Shown here one piece after another: positions 18,251 to 27,497 of a stretch of 64,000 nt of DNA. Under the pieces are notes generated by a model. It ran no database searches. It was not told where the DNA came from and worked only from the letters and a program-made list of their open reading frames with translations. Both the position numbers and the translations under genes were made by a program. Position 1 is the first letter of the stretch; every line of letters begins with the position of its first letter. Source of the stretch: Pseudomonas pudica (GTDB lineage Bacteria > Pseudomonadota > Gammaproteobacteria > Pseudomonadales > Pseudomonadaceae); the NCBI RefSeq assembly GCF_015680405.1, contig NZ_JADLJS010000001.1, positions 62,001 to 126,000 of the forward strand, written 5' to 3'.

Positions 18251-19177
18251 TCAGCTGGCAGGCTCTGCTTCCCTGTAATACTTATCCGCCATATCCTTCT
18301 TCATCTTCCTAATATGATCGCAGCAATCACTAACAACCTGAACAAAACTGCTCTCTATTCCGGCGCAATGCTCACTGTAGATTTTCGACAAAACCGCAAG
18401 ATAGGCATGAATAATGTAGGAAAAAGTTACTATGCAATCCTTGGTTCTCTTCCCGGATCTTGTAACCACGTAGGTACGATGCCCGTCACCATCAGGTACT
18501 TCCTCTCCTTCAATGTAGACACCCCATATTATGTTGTTGTTATGTATGTAATCACTCAGAACTCCATAAAGCCTCCCTGCCTCGGGAATGACTTCCTTTA
18601 ACGGAGTTATTGAACCCGTAGACTTGAAGCTCTTAATTTCTTCAAGATTTTTTGCTTCCCGGATTTGGTGCGCATGGCCAATTTGCTCCATAATCGACCG
18701 CAGCAAGCAATTGACATCGAAGTACATGCTGTTCTTGATCAGAATTGCTACAGACTGGAAGCTACCTAAGACCCGTTGAAGTATCAAGAGCGAGGTGCGA
18801 AGTCCCAGATTTACAGGAGGAAGTTTCCCGAGACTTTCATCGATTGCCTTGTGCGCCTTGAACGCGCTGTATACCATGAAGTCAACTGCAAGAAACTCAT
18901 CCTTAATTAGCGACTTCATGGTCAATCCTTCAGGATCAGTGAGTTGCCCTAGCAGCTTCTGAAAGTTTTCGTTATCAAATTCGTCATCCTCATTAATCGA
19001 AGAGAAAAGAAAATGCACTAACCGCATCACCTGATCTGAACAGTCGCTCGGCAAGGCATACTCGAATTCCCCACTCATCATTGGAAACAAAAGGTGGACA
19101 TTGTCGATGGCATGCTCTCCTTTACGAGAGTAACGAACATTGCGGAGGGAAAACCAAGGCTCACTCTTGTCACTCAT
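18251..19177 (-). CDS. Hypothetical protein, DUF5677-like
   Basis: 308 residues, soluble and helical. The central part (LLRSIMEQIGHAHQIREA ... YGVLSDYIHNNN) resembles DUF5677-type helical proteins, which often have a conserved R and a late H; the match is by eye and weak. No transmembrane segment or signal peptide. It stands alone between a degraded intergenic stretch and an IS remnant. AT content is above that of the catabolic genes, suggesting acquisition. Function unknown. Confidence 0.55.
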   Translation of the reverse strand: MSDKSEPWFSLRNVRYSRKGEHAIDNVHLLFPMMSGEFEYALPSDCSDQVMRLVHFLFSSINEDDEFDNENFQKLLGQLTDPEGLTMKSLIKDEFLAVDFMVYSAFKAHKAIDESLGKLPPVNLGLRTSLLILQRVLGSFQSVAILIKNSMYFDVNCLLRSIMEQIGHAHQIREAKNLEEIKSFKSTGSITPLKEVIPEAGRLYGVLSDYIHNNNIIWGVYIEGEEVPDGDGHRTYVVTRSGKRTKDCIVTFSYIIHAYLAVLSKIYSEHCAGIESSFVQVVSDCCDHIRKMKKDMADKYYREAEPAS

Positions 19178-19333
19178 AACTCAGAAACTCCAGGTATTTG
19201 ATCGTTCTGCAGGTTCTCTTGCTCAAGGCCACACGCCTTCAAGATTCATAACACCCAATGACGGCATTGCGCCATCATAGCCGAACGCACCTGCCATTGC
19301 TCGGGTTAGCTTGTAGTTCTAACCGGAAACCCT

Positions 19334-19775
19334 AAACTCTGTACGTAAAGAGATGTCGCAAACACCGTTTGGTGCACGCCAGTGAGAGCATGGCGGCATA
19401 GCTTTTCGCAAGCTTGTCGAAGCGTGTCACATACCTGCGGTTCTCTCTTAGCCAGTCTTGGTGATACTGCGCAGCCGGTACTAAGGCCGATCAAACAATT
19501 TGGGTAAGCTAGGTTTGGGTTTGCGCTTCATTGGGCGCAGCGGAATAATAGGCCGCATTCGATGTTGATCGGAGTAGCGCCGCAGCACTTCGGCGTCGTA
19601 GCCCTTGTCGGTAAGCAACCACAGCATGCCGTCAAGCATCAGCCGGTCGCTTAGGCGCGGGCGCCCTCGACCAAGCGTTTTGATGAAAGGTCGGAGACCA
19701 CGCCCCAGGCCTCGTTCTAGAGCTCGAAACGCCTTACATCAAAGAATTACTTTCGTCGATGGCGGGGGATGTTCC
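19334..19775 (-). mobile_element. Second decayed IS5-family element
   Basis: Read on the minus strand it shows fragments of both transposase frames (OrfB-like pieces around 19340-19620 and an OrfA N-terminal piece around 19620-19740) joined by an internal deletion. The left end aactctgtacg is a diverged terminal repeat, and the right repeat is not found. It cannot encode a transposase. Confidence 0.7.
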
Positions 19776-19946
19776 TTTCGATACAAGGCTTTCCCGATCC
19801 TGACACCTCCAGACTGAGGTAGACGCCAATGGCCAGGTTGACCATCAATTGCTTGAGGACTGGGCTAGAGGCAGAACCTGGTCGCCTGAGCGCATTCACA
19901 CTCGAGCGTGAGGTGATGTGGACGGTTGTGAAAAAATTAAATAAGA

Positions 19947-19971
19947 AAGGCCCGGATTTTTGCCGGGCCTT
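19947..19971 (-). terminator. Rho-independent terminator of the MFS gene
   Basis: AAGGCCCGG and CCGGGCCTT form a perfect 9-bp stem. On the minus strand it is followed by TCTTATTTAATTTTTTC. It lies just after the MFS stop at 19977. Confidence 0.85.
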
Positions 19972-19976
19972 GGAGA

Positions 19977-21167
19977 TTAGCTGCGTGGCGCGAGCTTGTT
20001 CACGATGGGGATCAAAATCAGAGCCAGCACAGCGACGGCAGCGGCCACATAGCCCAAATACTCTACACCCAGATTTGGGATGGTCATCCCGCCGATGATT
20101 GCGCCCAAGCCAATGCCGGCATTAGCTGCGGAAACATTGGTGGTACCAGCCAGCGCTTGGGAGTGGGTAACCGAATTCATGACCCGAACCTGGCTAATCG
20201 GGTACAGCGCAGTATTCGCGATGCCCCACAGGCCCAAAGCCAAGCAGAAGACGATCCCAGTGTGAGCCAACGGAACGATTGCACCCATACCGATCGCCAG
20301 CAACACCAGGAAGAGTGCAGACGCCTTGATTGGAGACTTATCAACGGCTTTGCCGCCAATCCAGTTACCGATCAGACCGATAGCGCCAAAGGCCATCAAC
20401 CACCACCCAACGTGCGCAGGTACAACCCCGGCGACGCGCTCAAGGATGTCAGCCAAATACGTGTAAGCGACGAACATCGCAGTGAACACTACGATCGACA
20501 GTGTCACGTTAGCGAGGAAGAAAGGTTCCTTGAAGATACGCGCCTGCTTCAGGAAATCGACCTTCTGAGTGCGTTCTACATGCGGCATATACACCATCAT
20601 TGCCACCGCCATGATCAGAGAAAGACCGGCAAGCACCCAGAACGCCCCCCTCCAGCCGATGACATTCGCGGCCACGGTACCCAGCGGAATACCCAGCAGC
20701 ATAGCGGCAGAGATACCCAGATACACCTTGGAAATCGCTTGACCTGCTTTCTCCGGACCGGCCAACTTGCCAGCGGTTTCACTCGCAGTGCCCCAGAAAA
20801 CTGGGAGCATAAGCGCCGGAATGAAGCGCGCGACTGCCAGCACCCAGAAATTCGTTGAAGCGGCGCCTAAAGCGTTCGCTGCAGCAAAGATCAGCAGAAT
20901 GGCGATGAACAGTTTCTTCCGATCAAAGTGCGACAGGGCTGCGGTGAGGGGCGGACCGAAGATCATCACCGTAAATGCGAAAAGCGTGACGAGCTGGCCT
21001 GCAACGGAGATTGTGATTCCGAGATCGCGTGCAAGGGCTGGCAACAGCCCAACGATAAGGAATTCGGTTGTAACGATCAGAAACGCAGAGAAAGCAAGGA
21101 TTGCAATGCTCAACCCTGTGCCTCGGGCCGTAGAAGCTACGGGTATGGATGAATCATAAGCGGACAT
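19977..21167 (-). CDS. MFS transporter, DHA1-type exporter
   Basis: 396 residues with about 12 hydrophobic segments in the inner membrane. The first helix contains AFSAFLIVTTEFLIVGLLPALA, characteristic of the SotB/YdhP/AraJ-like DHA1 exporters of sugars or drugs. The loop after helix 2 reads GPPLTAALSHFDRKKL, the motif A region. GGAGG lies 10 bases before the ATG at 21167; the in-frame frame start at 21218 lacks a site. It follows the LysR gene (21260) on the same strand. Probable proton-driven export of a pathway metabolite or toxic compound. Confidence 0.85.
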   Translation of the reverse strand: MSAYDSSIPVASTARGTGLSIAILAFSAFLIVTTEFLIVGLLPALARDLGITISVAGQLVTLFAFTVMIFGPPLTAALSHFDRKKLFIAILLIFAAANALGAASTNFWVLAVARFIPALMLPVFWGTASETAGKLAGPEKAGQAISKVYLGISAAMLLGIPLGTVAANVIGWRGAFWVLAGLSLIMAVAMMVYMPHVERTQKVDFLKQARIFKEPFFLANVTLSIVVFTAMFVAYTYLADILERVAGVVPAHVGWWLMAFGAIGLIGNWIGGKAVDKSPIKASALFLVLLAIGMGAIVPLAHTGIVFCLALGLWGIANTALYPISQVRVMNSVTHSQALAGTTNVSAANAGIGLGAIIGGMTIPNLGVEYLGYVAAAVAVLALILIPIVNKLAPRS

Positions 21168-21259
21168 GTGTAATGTACCTCCAGATGGGAATGGGCACAT
21201 TTTATTCGCAAATATCATTCAGATCTGCGGCATATTTTCATCTATTAAATGAACGGGAT

Positions 21260-22195
21260 TCACGAATAATCAGGATTCGATGGGCATGGATCTGTTAGCT
21301 TTTGCTTAAGCCAACCGACTACGGCTTCGACTCTCGGCAGCGACTCGCTTCGCTTCAGCCACGCTAAGTGCATGGGGCGACCCTTGCTTGCCAACTCAGG
21401 TAGCACCTGGATTAGAGCCCCTCGGTCCAAATATTCCTGAATTAGCCAGGTCGGGAGCTGGGCAATTCCGAAACCAGCGAGAACGGAGATCATCACCCCT
21501 TCCCCGTCTCCCGCCGCGAGCCTTGCGGGCATCGAGCGTCTCTGCCGCTCGCCTGTCGATCCGTCACCGAGATACCAAGGACTGAGCACTCCATCGGTGC
21601 GTCCGTATAGCACTAGATGATGGGCTTCTAGCTCATCGAAACTACTCGGTGCTGGATGATCGTTCAGGTAGGACGGAGCCGCACAGTAAACAAGCCGCTC
21701 GCTGCCGAACTGATGGTGCCTGACGCCTTCAAGCCACGGATCAGGCCATCCAATACGGACAACCACATCGATGTCCTGTACGAGAAGGTCGACAAACTGA
21801 TCGGTGAAAGATATGTGAGGTTGAAGATCTGGATAGATGTCTACCAGATTGAGTATGGCTGGCAGAGCATGCCGCCGCCCGTAGGATGCAGGAAGATCAA
21901 TTCGCACTCGCCCTGCGACCTCACCTTGCTCGTTACGCAGGGTATGCTCTGCCTGCTCAAGCTTGTCGAGCACCCGCGAACAGGTCTTATAGAAAACCTT
22001 CCCCGCTTCTGTCAGTGATAATCGGCGCGTCGTCCTGTGAAAGAGCTTGACACTCAACCTGCGCTCGAGCCGGGAAATGCTCTTGCTTATCGCAGAATTG
22101 GAAACACTTAATTTATCAGCTGCAGAGGTGAAACTACCGGTCTGACTGACGGCAACAAAGACGTCTATGCCCTTCAAACGTTCAGAGGTAAACAT
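21260..22195 (-). CDS. LysR-family transcriptional regulator
   Basis: 311 residues. The N-terminal winged helix-turn-helix reads RLKGIDVFVAVSQTGSFTSA ... KLSVSNSAISKSISRLERRL, and the effector-binding domain follows. MFTSERL at 22195 is the usual family start; ATGs at 22216 and 22231 are alternatives. It lies upstream of the MFS gene and is divergent from the luciferase-like gene at 22398, the typical position for controlling a neighbouring catabolic or export gene. The 200-base intergenic region holds aaaaatattttt at about 22231-22242. Confidence 0.85.
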   Translation of the reverse strand: MFTSERLKGIDVFVAVSQTGSFTSAADKLSVSNSAISKSISRLERRLSVKLFHRTTRRLSLTEAGKVFYKTCSRVLDKLEQAEHTLRNEQGEVAGRVRIDLPASYGRRHALPAILNLVDIYPDLQPHISFTDQFVDLLVQDIDVVVRIGWPDPWLEGVRHHQFGSERLVYCAAPSYLNDHPAPSSFDELEAHHLVLYGRTDGVLSPWYLGDGSTGERQRRSMPARLAAGDGEGVMISVLAGFGIAQLPTWLIQEYLDRGALIQVLPELASKGRPMHLAWLKRSESLPRVEAVVGWLKQKLTDPCPSNPDYS

Positions 22196-22397
22196 AGTAA
22201 AGCTTGACCCCAGCATTATTTGGGTGATCAAAAATATTTTTCATACGTCCAGCGCTATTCACACTAGTGGATGCACGATACACGCAGGCCCGCTCGCTAT
22301 TTTGGAAGAAGATTCATGACTCTTGATCCCAAAAGTCAGGGATAGCGGTGGTCTGTTTTCTTAGGATGGGGTCATTCACTGTATCAGAGGTATTCCC

Positions 22398-23360
22398 ATG
22401 CAACACCATGACAACCCCACCGTGCTCGACGACCATTCCTCCTTTACCGGTACATTTCGCCCTGGCAAATTGAGCATCGGCTTCATCGCTCCCGCCAGCG
22501 GTTACCCGGATAGCCCAATCCCAAATCTTTTGGATCAATCGGAGATTGTTCAGCGCCTGGATCAATCAGACGCTTCTGCTTTGTGGCTGCGCGATGTGCC
22601 CTTCTACGATCCGTCCTTTGGCGATGTAGGTCAGGCCTTGGACCCGCTGGTCTATGCTGGCTGGCTGGCAGCCTTCACTCAACGAATCGCAATTGGTACG
22701 GCAGGCGTGGTCGCGCCGCTTCGCGAACCCATCGTAACCGCTAAGCAAATTGCCACAGCTGATCAACTGCTGGGGGGGCGTTTTTTGGCCGGGCTTGCGT
22801 CAGGAGACCGAGCCACAGAGTATCCCGCTTTTGACGTCGACTACGCGAGTCGGGCGGACCGCTTCAAGGAGGCGTTCAGCTTGCTGAGAACACTCAGTTC
22901 GGAGAGCTTTCCTGCCGTTAATACTCGCCACTTCGGCAAACTCCAGGGTGACCTGGACCTCATCCCGAAACCTGCTGCCCGTAGACTTCCCATCATCGCC
23001 ATTGGCCGCGCGGGTCAAACAATAGAATGGCTCGCCGAGAATGCTGATGCCTGGATTTGGCATGGTGACCCGCTGCGCATGCCTGATGTGGTCGGTCACT
23101 GGCGTGAGCTGACGGCTTCGCGCGGCTTTGTGCCTTACGGTTACGGTGCAATGTTTGATCTGAGCAACAACCCTGATGCCCCTCTCCAAACCGGCCGTAT
23201 CTTGCGCGGAGGGCGCAAAGCTCTGATCGATTTCTTCGCAAAACAGCGCGATGCAGGCATCAACCACGTTGCACTGAATCTAAAGCCTACCCACCGGCCC
23301 GCGCTGGAAGTAATCGACGAATTACAACAGTATATCCTCCCTGAGTTCACCACTAAGTAA
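22398..23360 (+). CDS. Luciferase-like (LLM class) flavin monooxygenase
   Basis: 320 residues of the bacterial luciferase/alkanal-monooxygenase TIM-barrel superfamily, resembling the BA3436-like oxidoreductase subgroup. Diagnostic stretches are GTAGVVAPLREPIVTAKQIA, TADQLLGGRFLAGLASGDRA and PRTLSS-like SLLRTLSSESF. It would use reduced FMN or F420-like cofactor and oxygen; hydroxylation of an aromatic or alicyclic intermediate is plausible. AGAGG 7 bases before the ATG supports the start. A decayed paralogue lies at 7480-9113. It is divergent from the LysR gene and upstream of the hydroxyquinol genes. Confidence 0.85.
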   Translation: MQHHDNPTVLDDHSSFTGTFRPGKLSIGFIAPASGYPDSPIPNLLDQSEIVQRLDQSDASALWLRDVPFYDPSFGDVGQALDPLVYAGWLAAFTQRIAIGTAGVVAPLREPIVTAKQIATADQLLGGRFLAGLASGDRATEYPAFDVDYASRADRFKEAFSLLRTLSSESFPAVNTRHFGKLQGDLDLIPKPAARRLPIIAIGRAGQTIEWLAENADAWIWHGDPLRMPDVVGHWRELTASRGFVPYGYGAMFDLSNNPDAPLQTGRILRGGRKALIDFFAKQRDAGINHVALNLKPTHRPALEVIDELQQYILPEFTTK

Positions 23361-23448
23361 TAATTAGACCTATCTAATTAGAGCGGCAGTACACGCCGCT
23401 CTATGTAGCTCTTCAATTTTAGTAACAAAACTTCGTCGGCAAGTCTGG

Positions 23449-23466
23449 TTTTTCATCTCAGAAAAA
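23449..23466 (+). promoter_or_regulatory. Dyad box TTTTTC-N6-GAAAAA (best copy)
   Basis: TTTTTC-ATCTCA-GAAAAA is a perfect 6+6 inverted repeat followed by ATGATTTTCAG. It lies 131 bases upstream of the NTF2-like/maleylacetate reductase/dioxygenase unit. The copy at 28419 also shares the downstream ATGA-TTTCAG. Confidence 0.55.
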
Positions 23467-23596
23467 ATGATTTTCAGATTTTGCGTTCCTTTGCAATCAG
23501 GGCTGGAGATAGTCTGAAACCAGCAACGTAATCAATGACATTACGTGCACTGCTGAGTTTTTTCACCCCTGCCCTCATCAGACAAAAGAGAACGCT

Positions 23597-23977
23597 ATGA
23601 CCACTCCAAATCATGTTGAAACGACCATTCGCGGGCTTGAAGAACGCCGCTACAACGCCATCCTGACCGGCGACTTCGATACCTTTTCTGCGATTGCCCA
23701 CCCCGACCTGTCCTACGCCCACTCCAACGGTGTGGTGGATAGTGTCGACAGCTATCTCAAGAAGTGTCTCGACGGTTTTTACGTCTACCACCACATCGAC
23801 CACCCGATCGAAAAGATCCAGGTTCACGGCACCACCGCCCTAGTCTTCGGCGAAATGAACGGGGAAATCACTGCGGGCGGTGTTCGCAAGCAACTACGCA
23901 ACAAAGCGCTGGCCGTGTGGGTTAACGAGGCTGACGAGTGGAAGCTTCTGGCATACCAGCCAACCCCAATCGCTTGA
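23597..23977 (+). CDS. NTF2/SnoaL-like (DUF4440-type) protein
   Basis: 126 residues with the cone fold pattern: ETTIRGLEERRYNAILTGDF at the start, PDLSYAHSNGVVDSVDSYLK, then ALVFGEMNGEITAGG and VWVNEADEWKLLAYQPTPIA at the end. Family members are isomerases, dehydratases or binding proteins. It is the first gene of the plus-strand unit, 31 bases before maleylacetate reductase. A role in preparing the substrate, such as dehydration of a cyclic intermediate, is only inferred. Confidence 0.8.
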   Translation: MTTPNHVETTIRGLEERRYNAILTGDFDTFSAIAHPDLSYAHSNGVVDSVDSYLKKCLDGFYVYHHIDHPIEKIQVHGTTALVFGEMNGEITAGGVRKQLRNKALAVWVNEADEWKLLAYQPTPIA

Positions 23978-24008
23978 TCGTTCTCTCTGGAAACCTGGTA
24001 GACAACCG

Positions 24009-25070
24009 ATGAATTTCACCTACGTATCCCAGCCTGGGCGAGTAGTTTTTGGCCAAGGCTCTTTGAAATCCCTTGAGGCAGAAATCGATCGCCTCGGCTC
24101 ACGACGCGCGCTTGTGCTCTCCACCCCTGAACAACGTCAGCAAGCAGATGAGATCGCCAAGATGCTTGGCGACCGCGCAGTAGGCGTTTTCGACAAAGCC
24201 GTGATGCACGTTCCGATCGAAACCGCGCGTGAAGCTCGCGACGTAGCACAGCGCCTCGGTGCAGATTGTGCAATTGCGATCGGTGGCGGATCGACAACCG
24301 GCCTGGGCAAAGCCATTGCCCTGGATTCTGGCTTGCCCATTCTCGCGATCCCGACCACCTATGCGGGCTCCGAAATGACGCCTGTCTACGGCCTGACCGA
24401 AGCCGGCATTAAAAAGACAGGTAAGGATCCACGTGTCCTGCCTAAAACAGTTATCTACGATCCGGATCTCAGCATCTCCCTGCCGGTAGAGCTTTCAGTC
24501 ACCAGTGGTATCAATGCCATCGCGCATGCTGCGGAGGGCTTGTACGCGCAAGACGGCAATCCGGTGATGGCCCTCCTCGCAGAGGAAGGCATCCGAGCGC
24601 TCGCCCAGGGCTTACGTCGCATCGTCGATGCGCCAACAGATGTCTCAGCCCGGGGCGACTGCCTGTACGGTGCCTGGCTGTGTGGAACTGTGCTGGGCAA
24701 CGTAGGCATGGCACTGCACCACAAGCTGTGCCACACCCTGGGCGGGAGTTTCAATCTGCCCCACGCCCCGACCCACACCGTCGTTCTGCCCCACGCTATC
24801 GCATACAACTCCGAAGCAGCCCCTGATGCCGCTGCTCGTATCGTCCGAGCACTAGGTGCCAGCGGAGTAACCGCTGGGCAGGCTCTTTACGATTTGGCGG
24901 CCTCGCTGGGTGCCCCTTTGGCGTTGAAGGATATCGGCCTTGAAGAAGCAGATCTGGATGTTGCCACCGACATTGCGCTCTCCAATCCCTATTGGAATCC
25001 ACGTCCTATCGAGCGCGAGGCCATCCGTGGGTTGTTGCAAAACGCTTATGAAGGCAATCGCCCATCATGA
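24009..25070 (+). CDS. Maleylacetate reductase
   Basis: 353 residues, iron-containing alcohol dehydrogenase superfamily, maleylacetate reductase branch. The GGGSTTGLGKAIAL segment binds the NAD(P)H pyrophosphate, YAGSEMTPVYGLT is typical, and HHKLCHTLGG and LPHAPTHTVVLPHAIAYN carry the metal-site histidines. It reduces maleylacetate to 3-oxoadipate. The ATG at 24009 is followed by the family start MNFTYVSQPGRVVFGQG. A longer in-frame reading to 23880 overlaps the previous gene and is rejected. It is followed 76 bases later by the ring-cleavage dioxygenase, so both steps after hydroxyquinol are adjacent. Confidence 0.92.
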   Translation: MNFTYVSQPGRVVFGQGSLKSLEAEIDRLGSRRALVLSTPEQRQQADEIAKMLGDRAVGVFDKAVMHVPIETAREARDVAQRLGADCAIAIGGGSTTGLGKAIALDSGLPILAIPTTYAGSEMTPVYGLTEAGIKKTGKDPRVLPKTVIYDPDLSISLPVELSVTSGINAIAHAAEGLYAQDGNPVMALLAEEGIRALAQGLRRIVDAPTDVSARGDCLYGAWLCGTVLGNVGMALHHKLCHTLGGSFNLPHAPTHTVVLPHAIAYNSEAAPDAAARIVRALGASGVTAGQALYDLAASLGAPLALKDIGLEEADLDVATDIALSNPYWNPRPIEREAIRGLLQNAYEGNRPS

Positions 25071-25146
25071 TCGATCTCGGCGCCTTGGGGCAGCGACCAA
25101 AACGCCTCTCAGGCCCAAAAGATAAAAAAGGTGGAGATCAACCATT

Positions 25147-26013
25147 ATGCGAAATCTTGACGAAAAGACGATCACGCAAGCAGTGCTTGCGCGCAACGCT
25201 GAAACTGCTGATCGTCGGCTTCATCAAATCATGACCGGTTTAGTCCAGCATCTGCACTCCTTCGCCAGAGAAGTTCAGCTCACCGAACAAGAGTGGGAAA
25301 AGGGTATCGAATTCCTCACTGCAGTTGGCCAGATCTGCAGTCCTGTCCGCCAGGAGTTCATTCTGCTCAGCGACACCCTGGGGCTTTCCACGCTCGTCAC
25401 AGCACAAAATCACCGCAAGCCCGATGGCTGTACTGAAGCCACGGTATTCGGCCCGTTCCACGTCGCAAACTCTCCTCAGTATGAGCTTGGAAGTGACCTA
25501 TCGAACGGATTACCGGGCACCCGATGGTTTGTTCAAGGCAAAGTTCGGAACATGAAGGGAGAGGTAATTCCTCATGCCCAGATTGAAGTGTGGCAAGCAG
25601 ACGACGACGGTTTTTACGATGTTCAGAAGCCGAATCTCGACGCTTACCAAGGCCGCGGTGTAATCACTTCCGACAACGAGGGACGCTTTCACTTCAGGAC
25701 CATCGTCCCGGAGCCGTATCCGATCCCTCACGATGGCCCTGTTGGGAAAATGCTTGAAGCGCTCAATCGCCACCCATGGCGGCCCGCGCATCTTCACTTC
25801 ATGATCACTGCGGAAGGCTATGAACGGCTCGTCACGCACGTTTTCAGGGAAGGTGGAGAGTATCTTGATTCAGACGCCGTCTTTGGAGTGCGTTCATCTC
25901 TGATCGCAGAGTGGGTAGAGCACCCGGCTGGAGCTACCCCGGACGGGGAAAACTCCGCAGATCCATTCTTTACATTGGACTTTGACTTCGTACTGAATGC
26001 CATCGAACGCTGA
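25147..26013 (+). CDS. Hydroxyquinol 1,2-dioxygenase (intradiol)
   Basis: 288 residues with the N-terminal helical dimerisation domain of catechol/hydroxyquinol dioxygenases and a C-terminal beta sandwich. Fe(III) ligands are visible: Tyr in DGFYDVQ, Tyr in PEPYPIP, and the two His in RPAHLHFM. It cleaves 1,2,4-trihydroxybenzene to maleylacetate. The pairing with maleylacetate reductase, and the absence of muconate cycloisomerase, favour hydroxyquinol over catechol as substrate. GGTGGAG lies about 10 bases before the ATG. Two products of this pair feed 3-oxoadipate into central metabolism. Confidence 0.92.
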   Translation: MRNLDEKTITQAVLARNAETADRRLHQIMTGLVQHLHSFAREVQLTEQEWEKGIEFLTAVGQICSPVRQEFILLSDTLGLSTLVTAQNHRKPDGCTEATVFGPFHVANSPQYELGSDLSNGLPGTRWFVQGKVRNMKGEVIPHAQIEVWQADDDGFYDVQKPNLDAYQGRGVITSDNEGRFHFRTIVPEPYPIPHDGPVGKMLEALNRHPWRPAHLHFMITAEGYERLVTHVFREGGEYLDSDAVFGVRSSLIAEWVEHPAGATPDGENSADPFFTLDFDFVLNAIER

Positions 26014-26196
26014 CATTAGTGTCAACGGCGAAACGGAGTTCTCGCCCTGAGGGAGCTGGGACCAGACATCTGATCTCAACTCCTTCAACAAGCTCAAACG
26101 GATGCCCGCAAGAGGTGTCGACATATTGCCCCAATTCATCTGGTAGTACCTAAGTCACACCTAGAAATTTAGGCACCTCATCCCAAACGTCATCCG

Positions 26197-26560
26197 TCAA
26201 GCAGGGGCTGTAGCCCAAGTCGGGAACCGTAAACCAGCGACCTTCTTGTCGGGCACGATGAACCCCAGGCTGTATCGCGCTCGCGTGATAGCGACATACA
26301 TTTGGTTTTGAGCTATTTCATCTTTTGCGGGGAAAGGCTTTCGGCCATCCAAGACGAAATGCAGTTGGCTTTCAGCCGGTAGCACCAACACCCGATCAAA
26401 ACCAAGCCCTTTGCTACCGCCAAAGTTTTAGCAGCGTGCCTCGCTAGAAGAATCTTAGCTCCTGGCTCCAACGGAGCACCATAAGGTCAAAAACCTTGAT
26501 GTATTCGGCGACGTCTGCTGGCATGGCTACCCATTCCCTCAAGAACTGGCCGGACAATAT
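26197..26560 (-). pseudogene. UvrD-type helicase C-terminal remnant
   Basis: The minus strand reads SKGLGFDRVLVLPAESQLHF then NQMYVAITRARYSLGFIVPD, matching motifs V-VI of superfamily I helicases. Upstream pieces such as KVFDLMVLRWSQELRF are broken by stops. No ATPase N-terminus is present. It ends at 26197. The flanking 26014-26196 has no gene. Confidence 0.6.
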
Positions 26561-26577
26561 TTACGCGGAAATACAAA

Positions 26578-26601
26578 AGCCGCGGATATTTATCCGCGGC
26601 T
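26578..26601 (-). terminator. Rho-independent terminator
   Basis: AGCCGCGGATA and TATCCGCGGCT form a perfect 11-bp stem with a 2-base loop, followed on the minus strand by TTTTGTATTT. It ends the SDR/hydroxyisobutyrate-dehydrogenase-like operon. Confidence 0.85.
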
Positions 26602-26621
26602 GGAAATGTAAAATACCCTAC

Positions 26622-27497
26622 CTATACAGTGATGCCTGACTTCGACTCGACTTCTTCAACAACACCAAAGAAATCATTATCGGGACTATATTTCGCATAG
26701 TTTTGAAAGTATTCAAAGACCAGGTCAGCGATCGGCATATGAGCGCCCGTTGCTTTACCCACAGAGTGTACAAGTCCCGAATCCTTGCGCATCTGCGCAG
26801 CGGTAAACGCCGGAGTGAAATCACGCGTCTTGAGCGCTTCAAGCTTGTACTTGACCAGCGGCGAAGCAATGACACTCGCCCCCATCACCTCGAGCATGAC
26901 ATCCCACTCGATATTGCCTTTACGCCCGAGCACCAGCGCTTCAGCCATCAGCGCTGCGGTAGCTCCAACCATGTGGTTGATCGCTAACTTCATATAACGC
27001 GCTTGCTGAGCAGCGCCTACATGATAACGGGTAGGTGCGAAAGTCGCGAATACCGGATCCAGCAGCGCACACGCCTCGGCAGCACCGGAGGAAAAGACGG
27101 TGAGCAGCCCTTTGCGCGCGAGCTCAGTACTTCCTGAGACTGGGGCACAGACGTAATCGACGCCGCGGGCTTTTGCCAAATCTGCAACGGTGGCCGAGGC
27201 GGCTGGGGACACAGTGCTCATGTCGACGAAGATTTTCCCTGGGGACAGGTGTTCGAGTACTTCTTCACCGACCTTCAATAGCACGGGATCATCAGGAACC
27301 ATAGACACTACGATGTCCGCCCCTTTTACCAAGGACTCAATCGAGTCGCTCGCCTCAGCCCCTTTGTCAACGAATGATTCGGTGACGTCCTTGTTCACAT
27401 CGAACACCCGGAGGGAATATCCGGCGCTTAGCAGGTGATCACACATCGGTGCGCCCATCTTGCCGAGGCCGATCCATGCAATAAGTGGAGTGGTCAT
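26622..27497 (-). CDS. 3-hydroxyisobutyrate dehydrogenase-like (beta-hydroxyacid dehydrogenase)
   Basis: 291 residues. The Rossmann motif IGLGKMGAPM starts near residue 10. The substrate site VCAPVSGSTELARKG and the catalytic Lys in YMKLAINHM follow, matching the family signature. It oxidises a beta-hydroxyacid or reduces a semialdehyde (tartronate, glyoxylate and 3-hydroxyisobutyrate are typical). It overlaps the upstream SDR by 4 bases (ATGA), so the two are co-translated. Confidence 0.87.
   Translation of the reverse strand: MTTPLIAWIGLGKMGAPMCDHLLSAGYSLRVFDVNKDVTESFVDKGAEASDSIESLVKGADIVVSMVPDDPVLLKVGEEVLEHLSPGKIFVDMSTVSPAASATVADLAKARGVDYVCAPVSGSTELARKGLLTVFSSGAAEACALLDPVFATFAPTRYHVGAAQQARYMKLAINHMVGATAALMAEALVLGRKGNIEWDVMLEVMGASVIASPLVKYKLEALKTRDFTPAFTAAQMRKDSGLVHSVGKATGAHMPIADLVFEYFQNYAKYSPDNDFFGVVEEVESKSGITV

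Noticed and set aside
20157-20858. 233-residue plus-strand frame over the MFS gene
   Set aside because: His/Gln/Asp-rich composition expected from the antisense of a membrane protein.
22231-22242. aaaaatattttt palindrome as a regulator site
   Set aside because: Too simple and AT-only to separate from chance.
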